In this document: one piece after another, positions 41,602 to 49,104 of the stretch
Layout of the letters: the number at the start of each line of letters is the position of its first letter
Numbering within the stretch: position 1 is the stretch's first letter
Assembly (NCBI GenBank): GCA_005239635.1
Contig: SBBQ01000019.1
Coordinates: 1-64,000, forward strand
Source of the DNA: Uliginosibacterium gangwonense
GTDB taxonomy: Bacteria; Pseudomonadota; Gammaproteobacteria; Burkholderiales; Rhodocyclaceae
Direction of reading: 5' to 3'
DNA length: 64,000 nucleotides
Translations under genes and position numbers: made by a program
Notes under the pieces: generated by a model
Database searches by the model: none
Told to the model about the DNA's origin: nothing
What the model saw: only the letters and a program-made list of their open reading frames with translations

Positions 41602-43065
41602 ATGAATGCACCACTTGCTAAAGCAAATCTCGCATCTGATACCACCGGCCTAAATGGCTGGATGGTTCGCTTGCGTGATCAAGAAATGCCCGTGTTCGGC
41701 GCCATTGCCTCTGCCATTGGCGCCATTGCGGATAGCGATCGTACTGCTGCGAGTGCGTTAGGCCGCGTTGTTCTGCAAGACGTGGGTATGACCACACGCG
41801 TACTCAAGCTTGCCAATTCCAGTTTTTTTAATCCCCGCGGCGCGCGTGTTTCAACGGTGTCTCGCGCCATTATCTTGTTGGGCTTTGATACCGTTCGAAG
41901 CGTAGCGCTATCGGTCGCTCTCATTGAAAGCCTCACCAGCAATGGCTGCAAACAACGCGTTGCGGAATTGATGGCGCGTAGTTTGCACGCTGCCGTACAA
42001 GCTAAACATATTGTTCGAACACATGGCGAAACGGCGGGGGAAGAGGCTTTTATAGCAGCGCTACTCGCCAATCTGGGCGAAATGGCGTTTTGGTGCTTTT
42101 CCGGTGAAACGGGCGAACAGGTTCAGTTGTTAGAACAGCAAGGCCACACGGCAGATGATGCTGAAATGACGGTGCTCGGTTTCAAGCTCAAGCAGCTCAC
42201 CATGAGCTTGGCGCGTGAGTGGAAGCTTTCTCCGATCATTAGCAACTTGGCGCAAGGCAATGTTGAAAAAGGCTCGCGCGAACATGGCGTGCAACTTGCG
42301 CAACGATTGGCAAAAGAAGTAGAGCGAGGCTGGGAGACGCCAGCAGCACGAGCGCTGCTAAAAGAAATGGCAAGTTACACCGGCGCGACGTCTACACAGT
42401 TGCAAGATCAGCTCCATGAAAATGCAGCAGAAGCGGCGCGTGTCGCACGTTTCTACGGTGCCCCAGAAGCGGCAAAGCTCATTCCTGTGCCCAGCACGCA
42501 ATCGGGAAATGCAGATGAAGAGTTGGATGCGGTTGAGCAACGCGTTCCTGATGTAAATCTGCAACTCGAAGTGTCGCGTGAAATGACGATGCATATCGCG
42601 CAAGGTCCGCAGTTGAACACCCTGCTGGATATGGCGATGGAAGGCATATATCGTGGGCTGGCTGCTGACCGCGTGGTATTTGCGTTGGTTACGCCGAACC
42701 GCCAACAAGTGATTGGCAAAGTGGTGCTGGGTGAGCACACCGCTGGCCTACAACAACGCTTCCAGTTTTTGTTGAGCGGTGTGTCGCGCGATGTGATTGT
42801 CGAAGTGATGGAGCGACATCAATCCTTTTGGGTGGCGCCAGGCCAAACAGACTTGCCGCCCTTGGGGCGTTTGGTTAATGCCGTGGGGGATGTCCCCTGT
42901 ATGCTGGCGCCTGTTGGTGGGGCGAGCAGCCCGTTGGGTTTGCTTTATGCAGATCGTGCAAGCGGCTTAAGCAGTGGTGATTTTGACGGCTTTACGTACT
43001 TCGCGCGCTTGGTCAGTTTAGGCGTAGAAACACTCGCCGCTCGCGCGCAAGCGCATAAACGTTAA
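41602..43065 (+). CDS. HDOD-domain signalling protein with C-terminal GAF-like domain
   Basis: A 487-residue cytoplasmic protein. Residues about 20-230 form an HDOD domain: ALGRVVLQDVGMTTRVLKLANSSFF, VSTVSRAIILLGFDTVRS and FIAALLANLGEMAF. A segment of about 330-480 looks GAF-like. HDOD proteins are HD-domain relatives without the catalytic His-Asp pair, used in signalling. The ATG at 41602 follows the secA terminator T tract by one base and has no ribosome site; ATG 41662 is an alternative inside a conserved-looking region. Confidence 0.8.
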   Translation: MNAPLAKANLASDTTGLNGWMVRLRDQEMPVFGAIASAIGAIADSDRTAASALGRVVLQDVGMTTRVLKLANSSFFNPRGARVSTVSRAIILLGFDTVRSVALSVALIESLTSNGCKQRVAELMARSLHAAVQAKHIVRTHGETAGEEAFIAALLANLGEMAFWCFSGETGEQVQLLEQQGHTADDAEMTVLGFKLKQLTMSLAREWKLSPIISNLAQGNVEKGSREHGVQLAQRLAKEVERGWETPAARALLKEMASYTGATSTQLQDQLHENAAEAARVARFYGAPEAAKLIPVPSTQSGNADEELDAVEQRVPDVNLQLEVSREMTMHIAQGPQLNTLLDMAMEGIYRGLAADRVVFALVTPNRQQVIGKVVLGEHTAGLQQRFQFLLSGVSRDVIVEVMERHQSFWVAPGQTDLPPLGRLVNAVGDVPCMLAPVGGASSPLGLLYADRASGLSSGDFDGFTYFARLVSLGVETLAARAQAHKR

Positions 43066-43285
43066 ACACACGTGCCCTAACACTGATCTTGGCTAGACCA
43101 AGCGGCGCTATTCGTGCCACTTCATGGCCGCTTGACCTCCAAATTTTGTTAGCACTTGTTGCTCAAGCAACATTGATGGTGTGTCTGGGCTAAAATCACC
43201 CGCATGACTTGGCTGGCGTGGTTTGGCACCTGTTGGCCGCCCGCCAACTTGTCCACCCACTAACCTGACCGAATTCAAGCTGACC

Positions 43286-44521
43286 ATGCCCGTCAATTAT
43301 CAAACCCCCGCAGCAGAACAACTCAAACTCGTACCCGGTGTGCAACTCGGTGTAACAGAAGCCGGAATCCGCAAAGCAAATCGCCGTGACTTAACCTTAA
43401 TTACCTTGGCGCCGGGCGCTCAGGTTGCGGGGGTGTTTACGACGAACCGATTCTGCGCAGCGCCTGTTCAAGTGTGTCGCGAACATTTGGTAAGTGGTGA
43501 TATTCGTGCGCTGGTCATTAATACTGGCATTGCCAATGCAGGCACCGGTGAGCAGGGCATGCAGACGGCACGCGCGAGTTGTGAAGCGGTTGCGCGTGCA
43601 CTGAATGTGAATGCGGCACAGGTGTTGCCATTCTCAACGGGCGTGATTATGGAACCGTTGCCGGTTAATCGCTTAGAGCGCGGCTTGCCGGGTGCCATTG
43701 CCAATCTAGCAGAGAACAACTGGCATGCTGCTGCACACGCCATCATGACAACAGACACGGTGGCTAAGGCGGCATCACGTCAGCTGGTGCTGTCGGGCAA
43801 AACGATCACCGTTACGGGTATTAGCAAAGGTGCTGGGATGATTAAACCTAACGTGGCGACCATGTTAGGGTTTGTCGCAACCGATGCTGCAGTGACGCAA
43901 GACGTATTGGCAAAGATGGTGAAATCCGCCGCTGATGTCAGCTTTAATTGCGTGACAGTGGATGGCGATACTTCAACCAATGATTCATTTGTATTGATGG
44001 CGAGCGGCGCAGCAGGCAATGCACCGATTAATAACCTGCAAAGTGCTGATGCTCAGGCGTTGCTAGGTGCAGTGACTGAAGTGGCAATGGAATTAAGCCA
44101 AGCCATTGTGCGTGATGGTGAAGGTGCAACTAAATTCATTACAGTCGCCATCAAAGGTGGCAAAACGCACGAAGAGTGTAAGGCCGTGGGTTATTGGATT
44201 GCCCATTCACCGCTGGTTAAAACCGCCTTTTTTGCAAGCGATCCTAATCTGGGCCGTATCTTGGCTGCGATTGGTAATGCGGGCGCACAAAGCATTCCGG
44301 ATCTTGATACTAGCAAAGTAAAGTTGTGGATTGGTGATGTACTGGTTTCGCTCAACGGTGGGCGCAACCCAGATTACCGCGAAGAACAAGGCGCGGCAGT
44401 CATGCAGCCGGCTGAAATTACGATCACAGTTGATTTAGGCCGTGGCGACGTTGCTGCCACATTGTGGACCTGTGATTTCAGCTACGACTACGTCAAAATC
44501 AACGCAGATTACCGTAGCTGA
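43286..44521 (+). CDS. argJ: Bifunctional glutamate N-acetyltransferase / ornithine acetyltransferase
   Basis: A 411-residue self-cleaving enzyme of the cyclic arginine pathway. [18 protein letters not shown] lies near the N-terminus. The autocleavage site is [15 protein letters not shown], where the Thr after Ala becomes the nucleophile. [16 protein letters not shown] is replaced by [18 protein letters not shown], a normal family motif. ATG 43286 fits family length. argJ after secA is typical of Burkholderiales. It converges on the carboxysome locus. Confidence 0.97.
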   Translation: MPVNYQTPAAEQLKLVPGVQLGVTEAGIRKANRRDLTLITLAPGAQVAGVFTTNRFCAAPVQVCREHLVSGDIRALVINTGIANAGTGEQGMQTARASCEAVARALNVNAAQVLPFSTGVIMEPLPVNRLERGLPGAIANLAENNWHAAAHAIMTTDTVAKAASRQLVLSGKTITVTGISKGAGMIKPNVATMLGFVATDAAVTQDVLAKMVKSAADVSFNCVTVDGDTSTNDSFVLMASGAAGNAPINNLQSADAQALLGAVTEVAMELSQAIVRDGEGATKFITVAIKGGKTHEECKAVGYWIAHSPLVKTAFFASDPNLGRILAAIGNAGAQSIPDLDTSKVKLWIGDVLVSLNGGRNPDYREEQGAAVMQPAEITITVDLGRGDVAATLWTCDFSYDYVKINADYRS

Positions 44522-44536
44522 GTTCGTCGTTAAAAC

Positions 44537-44773
44537 TTAGTCTGGCCACACTGCTAGCGATTTAACCGATCCTGCTGTCACGATTGCGGCCTGAGGTGGC
44601 GTAACTTTTTTTGCTGGTGCCGCAGCCGATTTGACATTCGTCGATGCGGTTGACGGTGCAGAGGCTATGACTGCTGGTGAAGTCGGTGCGACAGGGAGCT
44701 TGGTGGTTGCTGGTGATGTTGAGGGCTTCACCTTGCGTACCCCTTGTACTAATTTGTTAGCTGAGTTTTTCAT
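44537..44773 (-). CDS. mcdB: Carboxysome positioning protein McdB (alpha type)
   Basis: A 78-residue protein, mostly low-complexity Ala, Pro, Ser, Thr and Lys, so probably disordered. Its only Trp is the third residue from the C-terminus (SLAVWPD). Alpha-McdB proteins are small, disordered, encoded after mcdA and carry an invariant C-terminal Trp needed for carboxysome association. ATG 44773 has AGGAGA about eight bases upstream and overlaps the mcdA 3' end by 17 bp. It would link carboxysomes to the McdA gradient on the nucleoid. The call rests on context, composition and that Trp rather than global similarity. Confidence 0.75.
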   Translation of the reverse strand: MKNSANKLVQGVRKVKPSTSPATTKLPVAPTSPAVIASAPSTASTNVKSAAAPAKKVTPPQAAIVTAGSVKSLAVWPD

Positions 44774-45401
44774 GTTGCAGTATCTCCTGAACGATGGCGT
44801 CGATTTCTTGCGCTGCTTGCGCGCCTCGTTTGCCGAGGCCATAAACACTACAGCCTTCAACAGCAGCGGTTCGGTAGGCCGCCCTGCGCCGTATGCCATG
44901 CTCGAACAGGGGTATGTTCAATTCACTCATGGCTTCGCTCATGGCGAGGCTCAGCGTGTTCTTTGCATCTAGTTGGTTAAGCACCACAAACGCCTTAATT
45001 TTTTTGGCGCCTGCGTTTAAATCCAAAGCTTGAAACGTACTAATCGTCGCCCACAAATCGAGTGGTGAAGGTTGCGTGGGAATGAGCACGTAATCGCACG
45101 CAGTAAGCAATGTTCCCATATTGGCAAAGCGTAAATTCGGTGCGGTATCAATCACCACCGTTTCATACTGCTGCTTGCACGACGCTACGAGACCACGCAA
45201 ATCTTCGTCTAGCGGCGTGCACAACGCCGGCAAATCATCGGCATCGGCAAGTCGATGCCACTCTGTGCTAGATTGCTGTGGGTCGGCATCAAGCAGACAA
45301 GTGCTTGATACACGCTTAAACCCCGCCGCTAAATTGAGGGCGAACGTTGTTTTGCCCGTGCCGCCTTTAGCGTTAGTGACAAGAATGCAACGGCGCGACA
45401 T
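44757..45401 (-). CDS. mcdA: ParA-type carboxysome positioning ATPase McdA
   Basis: A 214-residue ParA/MinD-family ATPase. The deviant Walker A is NAKGGTGKTTFALNLA; LLDADPQQSSTEW is the A' motif; VVIDTAPNL is Walker B. In alpha-carboxysome loci this protein spaces carboxysomes along the nucleoid together with McdB, encoded next. It overlaps acRAF by 29 bp. One dispersed 9-mer lies at 45120. Confidence 0.88.
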   Translation of the reverse strand: MSRRCILVTNAKGGTGKTTFALNLAAGFKRVSSTCLLDADPQQSSTEWHRLADADDLPALCTPLDEDLRGLVASCKQQYETVVIDTAPNLRFANMGTLLTACDYVLIPTQPSPLDLWATISTFQALDLNAGAKKIKAFVVLNQLDAKNTLSLAMSEAMSELNIPLFEHGIRRRAAYRTAAVEGCSVYGLGKRGAQAAQEIDAIVQEILQHEKLS

Positions 45402-45675
45402 TTTGTGTCTCGGAGGTTGCGCCTAACTTGTCAATTTCCTGTGCAAACAACACGACGCCATCGTCGAGCGGTTCGCCATGAGCATCAATGGTGATGCTCA
45501 CATAATTCTTGCCGAAGCTCAGGTTCGGATAGCGGCTGGCTTCTGCTGAGAGCTTTGCCAAGTCGTCGAGAAAACGGCGTGTGGTCCGATAGCTATCGAA
45601 CTCAAACTTTTTTCCCAAAGACGGCGGAAGATCAGAACATTCCCAGGTCGGCAGTGCAGTGTTGAAGTCGCGCAT
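45373..45675 (-). CDS. Pterin dehydratase-like RuBisCO assembly factor acRAF
   Basis: A 100-residue protein of the pterin-4a-carbinolamine dehydratase fold (KFEFDSYRTTRRFLDDLAKLSAEASRYPNLSFGKNYVSITI). In alpha-carboxysome operons this diverged homologue, acRAF, acts as a RuBisCO assembly chaperone and not in pterin recycling. The catalytic His pair of true dehydratases (xHHP) is replaced by ASRYPN, agreeing with acRAF. GGAGG stands 5' of the ATG, which abuts the bacterioferritin stop codon. Confidence 0.85.
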   Translation of the reverse strand: MRDFNTALPTWECSDLPPSLGKKFEFDSYRTTRRFLDDLAKLSAEASRYPNLSFGKNYVSITIDAHGEPLDDGVVLFAQEIDKLGATSETQNVAPLHSCH

Positions 45676-46116
45676 TTAATCCTCCGTGCTACGCAAGAAT
45701 TGTGTTTGAGAATCGAGTTGCTCAAGGTGCGAAGTCTCATCGTTCAGAATGTTTGCAAACAAACTTTCGTGAGTCTCATCACCTCGTCTAATGCAATACT
45801 GCAATGCATCTTCGTAATGTTGAATAACACGTGACTCGAGTTCAGCGTTGGTGTACATCATTTGCCGCACGGTTTGACACAGCCGAACACTGGGTAAACC
45901 AGGTACGGCCGGCGATACACCTAATTTGACGAGTGCATCGACCAATAAGGCAATGTGTTCCAACTCGTGCTGAACACTTTCTCTGAACTGCTTTGCGTAA
46001 CTATGGCTTTGCCATTGCGAACATTGCTGGGCATCCACCATGTATTGCAAAACCGAGCCAACTTCATACGACAGCGATCTTGTCAGGTAGCCTAAGAGTC
46101 GTGGATCAGCGCGCAT
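45676..46116 (-). CDS. Carboxysome-locus bacterioferritin-like protein
   Basis: A 146-residue four-helix ferritin-like protein. All six classical bacterioferritin ferroxidase ligands are present at the canonical numbers: Glu18, Glu51, His54, Glu94, Glu127, His130. Position 52, the haem-binding Met of Escherichia coli Bfr, is Leu, so the usual haem site is probably missing. A homologue is a regular member of alpha-carboxysome operons (between csoS1 and acRAF), where its role is unclear. A 241-bp structured gap separates it from csoS1. Confidence 0.85.
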   Translation of the reverse strand: MRADPRLLGYLTRSLSYEVGSVLQYMVDAQQCSQWQSHSYAKQFRESVQHELEHIALLVDALVKLGVSPAVPGLPSVRLCQTVRQMMYTNAELESRVIQHYEDALQYCIRRGDETHESLFANILNDETSHLEQLDSQTQFLRSTED

Positions 46117-46280
46117 ACGTTGCTCCGAATCAAAAGAACATTCTGTTGAGGTGCGTACAGCTTTGAGCTTGTGGCTGCATATTTGTACGTTCCTTTTTGA
46201 ATGTTGATCGAATCAAGACTCCGGTTAATTACAAACTGACGTAATCGTTAAACATCATGGTCTATCAGTTAGGGGTACCC

Positions 46281-46332
46281 CGTTGCTGAGATCGCCGCAG
46301 TCCTGCACAAGCAGGGGGCTACTCGGCAAACG
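46281..46332 (-). other. Imperfect long hairpin between csoS1 and the bacterioferritin gene
   Basis: CGTTGCTGAG (46281-46290) pairs with CTCGGCAAACG (46322-46332) with one bulge and one G-T pair. An inner stem CCTGC/GCAGG (46302-46315) has an ACAA loop. The palindrome GGGGTACCCC (46272-46281) adjoins it. There is no U tract on the minus strand. It may be an mRNA processing or stability element that sets shell-protein excess over downstream genes. Confidence 0.55.
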
Positions 46333-46357
46333 GAGACACCCTTACTGACAGGCTTGC

Positions 46358-46663
46358 TTAGGATGCATTGACTGCAGCCGTCGGCAGGATGCCTTCAACT
46401 TCACTGTGAACACGAGCGATGATGTGTGCAGCAACCAAACCATCACCAACACGCTCACAAGCATCGGCACCGGCACGAACTGCAGCATTCACCGCACCCG
46501 TTTCACCACGCACCAACACTGTCACATAGCCACCACCGACGAATTGACGACCAATCAGGCGAACTTCGGCAGCCTTCGTCATCGCATCAGCTGCTTCAAT
46601 AGCCGGCACTAAGCCGCGTGTCTCGATCATGCCGAGGGCAATACCAGTTGTACCGTTTGACAT
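46358..46663 (-). CDS. csoS1: Carboxysome hexameric shell protein CsoS1 (copy 2)
   Basis: A 101-residue single BMC domain (GIALGMIETRGLVPAIEAADAM, FVGGGYVTVLVRGETGAV). CsoS1 hexamers tile the facets of the alpha-carboxysome shell and let bicarbonate and RuBP through. It is identical to the upstream copy except at the N-terminus, one Ser/Asn and the last six or so residues. ATG 46663 (MSNGT) fits the family; AAGGAAC lies just upstream. Confidence 0.97.
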   Translation of the reverse strand: MSNGTTGIALGMIETRGLVPAIEAADAMTKAAEVRLIGRQFVGGGYVTVLVRGETGAVNAAVRAGADACERVGDGLVAAHIIARVHSEVEGILPTAAVNAS

Positions 46664-46696
46664 TTCAGTTCCTTTCAAGAGGGAGGTTTAAAACAA

Positions 46697-47002
46697 TTAG
46701 TTTGTTGAAGAAGGAGTTGCCGGCAGAATGCCTTCAACTTCGTTGTGAACCCGAGCAATGATGTGTGCAGCAACCAGGCCGTCACCAACACGCTCGCATG
46801 CGTCTGCGCCGGCACGAACTGCAGCATTCACTGCACCCGTTTCACCACGCACCAACACGGTTACGTAACCACCGCCGACAAATTGGCGACCAATCAGTCG
46901 AACTTCTGCGGCTTTGGTCATGGCGTCTGCTGCTTCAATCGCAGGTACCAGGCCACGTGTTTCGATCATTCCCAGTGCAATACCCGTCATCGTGTTAGCC
47001 AT
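46697..47002 (-). CDS. csoS1: Carboxysome hexameric shell protein CsoS1 (copy 1)
   Basis: A 101-residue BMC-domain shell protein, nearly identical in sequence to the next gene. ATG 47002 (MANTMTG) has AGGAG at a good distance; a longer frame to 47062 runs into csoS4B. The DNA of the two copies differs at many third codon positions, so they are not a fresh duplication. Two or three tandem csoS1 genes are usual in alpha-carboxysome operons. Confidence 0.97.
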   Translation of the reverse strand: MANTMTGIALGMIETRGLVPAIEAADAMTKAAEVRLIGRQFVGGGYVTVLVRGETGAVNAAVRAGADACERVGDGLVAAHIIARVHNEVEGILPATPSSTN

Positions 47003-47051
47003 GTTGTTTCTCCTTTGGTTAAAAATTGCCAAGCCTGATTGCTTTGCGGAA

Positions 47052-47300
47052 TCAATCCGCATTCCACTGATCTACGATTCCAAGAATCGTTAAATCGGTG
47101 AGAACCTTGTAGTTGCCTGTCCCATAGCGCGCTGCAGAACCGCCTGCTGTGAACACCCATTTGCCGGGTGGTGCGCCTACTGGATCAGTTGCAACAGATA
47201 ACTTTCCTGATTGATCTGCCAACACGCGCAATGACATGTCGTACAGATCACCAATGCGGCGGGTGCAGACCAAATCAGAGACGACTCGCATGATTTCCAT
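47052..47300 (-). CDS. csoS4B: Carboxysome vertex pentamer protein CsoS4B
   Basis: An 82-residue protein of the CcmL/EutN (BMV) family: MEIMRVVSDLVCTRRIGDL, VGAPPGKWVFTAGGSAARYGTG and LTILGIVDQW. Pentamers cap shell vertices. The start MEIMRV at 47300, one base after the csoS4A stop, fits family length. It is the second of the csoS4 pair. Confidence 0.95.
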   Translation of the reverse strand: MEIMRVVSDLVCTRRIGDLYDMSLRVLADQSGKLSVATDPVGAPPGKWVFTAGGSAARYGTGNYKVLTDLTILGIVDQWNAD

Positions 47301-47301
47301 C

Positions 47302-47553
47302 TCATTGCTCCTGCCAGTGATCAATGATCCCGATAATCGTCAGGTCACTCGGAAAATCCTTTGCACCTGCCGCTTCACGGGCCGCTGAACTGCCTACACA
47401 CAACACCCAGTCGCCGGCGATACAACCCACTGCATCGACTGCAACTTGGCGTGCGCCGCCTGTCTTTTCACGAACCACCAACAGCGGTCTGTGACCCATT
47501 TCTTTTACTCTGTTCGTTGAAACCAGAGTTTTCTCGACTTGCATGATCTTCAT
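47302..47553 (-). CDS. csoS4A: Carboxysome vertex pentamer protein CsoS4A
   Basis: An 83-residue CcmL/EutN-family protein: MKIMQVEKTLVSTNRVKEMGHRPLLVV, VGCIAGDWVLCVGSSAAREA and LTIIGIIDHW. It forms pentamers at the vertices of the icosahedral shell. It starts 9 bp after csoSCA, the standard order. Confidence 0.96.
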   Translation of the reverse strand: MKIMQVEKTLVSTNRVKEMGHRPLLVVREKTGGARQVAVDAVGCIAGDWVLCVGSSAAREAAGAKDFPSDLTIIGIIDHWQEQ

Positions 47554-47562
47554 GGTCAGACC

Positions 47563-49086
47563 TCAATGTGCAAGTGATGCGTTGGGTGATTCAATGCGTT
47601 CAATCACGCTACCGGGCTGCTTTCCCTGCACGCTCATGCCACACCACAACAGCCCTTGTTCCGTTAGTTCGGGATAGCGATCGTGGATCGCTTTGCGAAC
47701 CCGTAAGCAGCGTTCAACACTGCGCTCACGCGAACCCGGTACGCGCTCGTCGTATCTAAAATGCACCGAGATCGGAACGGGCAAGCCCTTCGAAATATTC
47801 AGTGCGTTAAAGATGCGAATCCCAACATCTAAATCCAGTGCGCCTTCTTCAACGGTGTGCATGTAGCCAAAGTAAGCAATGTTTCTGATCTGCACTTCTT
47901 CATAACCATCACCTAAGCTGATGAAGCGTTCTGCGTGTCCCACATCTTGGTACTGACCGTTGTGGTACTGCTGAACGTAGTCAACTTGTGACAGGTTCTT
48001 AATCAGTAACGCTTCCACCAACTTCAACATGCCGTTGTCTGCGCCCACATCCATTTGTTGAACTGCTGCACCAATTCGATTGGCAATGTATGCAACCGCT
48101 TCACGTGCTGATAAACCAAGCGTTTCGCGATACAGATCCAAGCTGTCGATATAGTCACCAATCGACATTTGTCCCTTCGCATTCGGAATGTGAATGCGGA
48201 TGCTGTCGTTGTCGGTGTCTACACCAATCATCAAAATCGAAACCGAGGCACCACAACAAAAACCATTTTCAATTGCCGTCTTAAAGGCATACAGGCGGTC
48301 TAAAGCTGCTTGTGCAGCACGCTTGCAATCACTTGCATGAGCAGCACAACCTTCGTGGGTCGGGGCTGAACTGCTACGGTGATACACCGCAATCTTCAAA
48401 TACTGTGTCGGATCTAAACCACACGCCACAATGCCTTCGCGATGACGATTCAGTTCAATCTTGATCCACTCATGCACGCTACCTTCAACATCAAACAATG
48501 CACCGGCGTAAGACTGGTTCCGGTGAATAGCCTGGGGTGACAGTCTCAAGATGTAGCGCAGCAAACCCTTAAGACGACCATCTGCACAAGCACTCACATC
48601 TGCAGCATGAAACCCGCACTCTGTAAGCAATTGCTTTGTTGCTTCTGCTTCGTTTGCAGTTTCTGCAATAAAAGCGTTTTCATGATTTGCCAATAACCGA
48701 AAGGTCTCGAGCAGCGTGTGTGTGTACAGCTGGCGCATGTCCAGTGTGGTCACCCATGCCTTATCGAGTGTTGCTGCCGGCAATGGAAAGCCAAACTCTT
48801 CAACTGCAATCTTTTGCGCACGTGCTTCAAAATCAGGCTCATGTTGTAGTGATGCAAGATGACGCAGCACGGGCACAATCTTGTTAAAACGTGAGCGAAC
48901 AGCTTCTTCGTATTGAGCCAAACGTTGGTTAAGCGCATAGTCAGCCAAGGGGTGTGATGCTGGACCTTGGTAGGCTTGAGCATGCGCAGCTTCCATCTGG
49001 TTGGACCAGATGTTTCGGTGAGCCAGCCCAAAGGGTGCGACCCCGGGCGTGCGCCGAATTGATTGCGAATGCCGTTGCGTGTTCAT
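47563..49086 (-). CDS. csoSCA: Carboxysomal carbonic anhydrase CsoSCA
   Basis: A 507-residue beta-type carbonic anhydrase (formerly CsoS3), packaged inside alpha-carboxysomes to turn bicarbonate into CO2 for RuBisCO. The active-site residues match the Halothiobacillus neapolitanus enzyme with a constant offset of six: Cys167, His236 and Cys247 for zinc, and Asp169-Arg171 as the catalytic dyad (ACADGRLKG). The N-terminal basic segment RRTPGVAPFGLAHRN resembles the RuBisCO-binding tail. It begins 18 bp after csoS2. A dispersed 9-mer lies at 48686. Confidence 0.96.
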   Translation of the reverse strand: MNTQRHSQSIRRTPGVAPFGLAHRNIWSNQMEAAHAQAYQGPASHPLADYALNQRLAQYEEAVRSRFNKIVPVLRHLASLQHEPDFEARAQKIAVEEFGFPLPAATLDKAWVTTLDMRQLYTHTLLETFRLLANHENAFIAETANEAEATKQLLTECGFHAADVSACADGRLKGLLRYILRLSPQAIHRNQSYAGALFDVEGSVHEWIKIELNRHREGIVACGLDPTQYLKIAVYHRSSSAPTHEGCAAHASDCKRAAQAALDRLYAFKTAIENGFCCGASVSILMIGVDTDNDSIRIHIPNAKGQMSIGDYIDSLDLYRETLGLSAREAVAYIANRIGAAVQQMDVGADNGMLKLVEALLIKNLSQVDYVQQYHNGQYQDVGHAERFISLGDGYEEVQIRNIAYFGYMHTVEEGALDLDVGIRIFNALNISKGLPVPISVHFRYDERVPGSRERSVERCLRVRKAIHDRYPELTEQGLLWCGMSVQGKQPGSVIERIESPNASLAH

Positions 49087-49104
49087 TGCCTGATCGCCTA
49101 GTTC

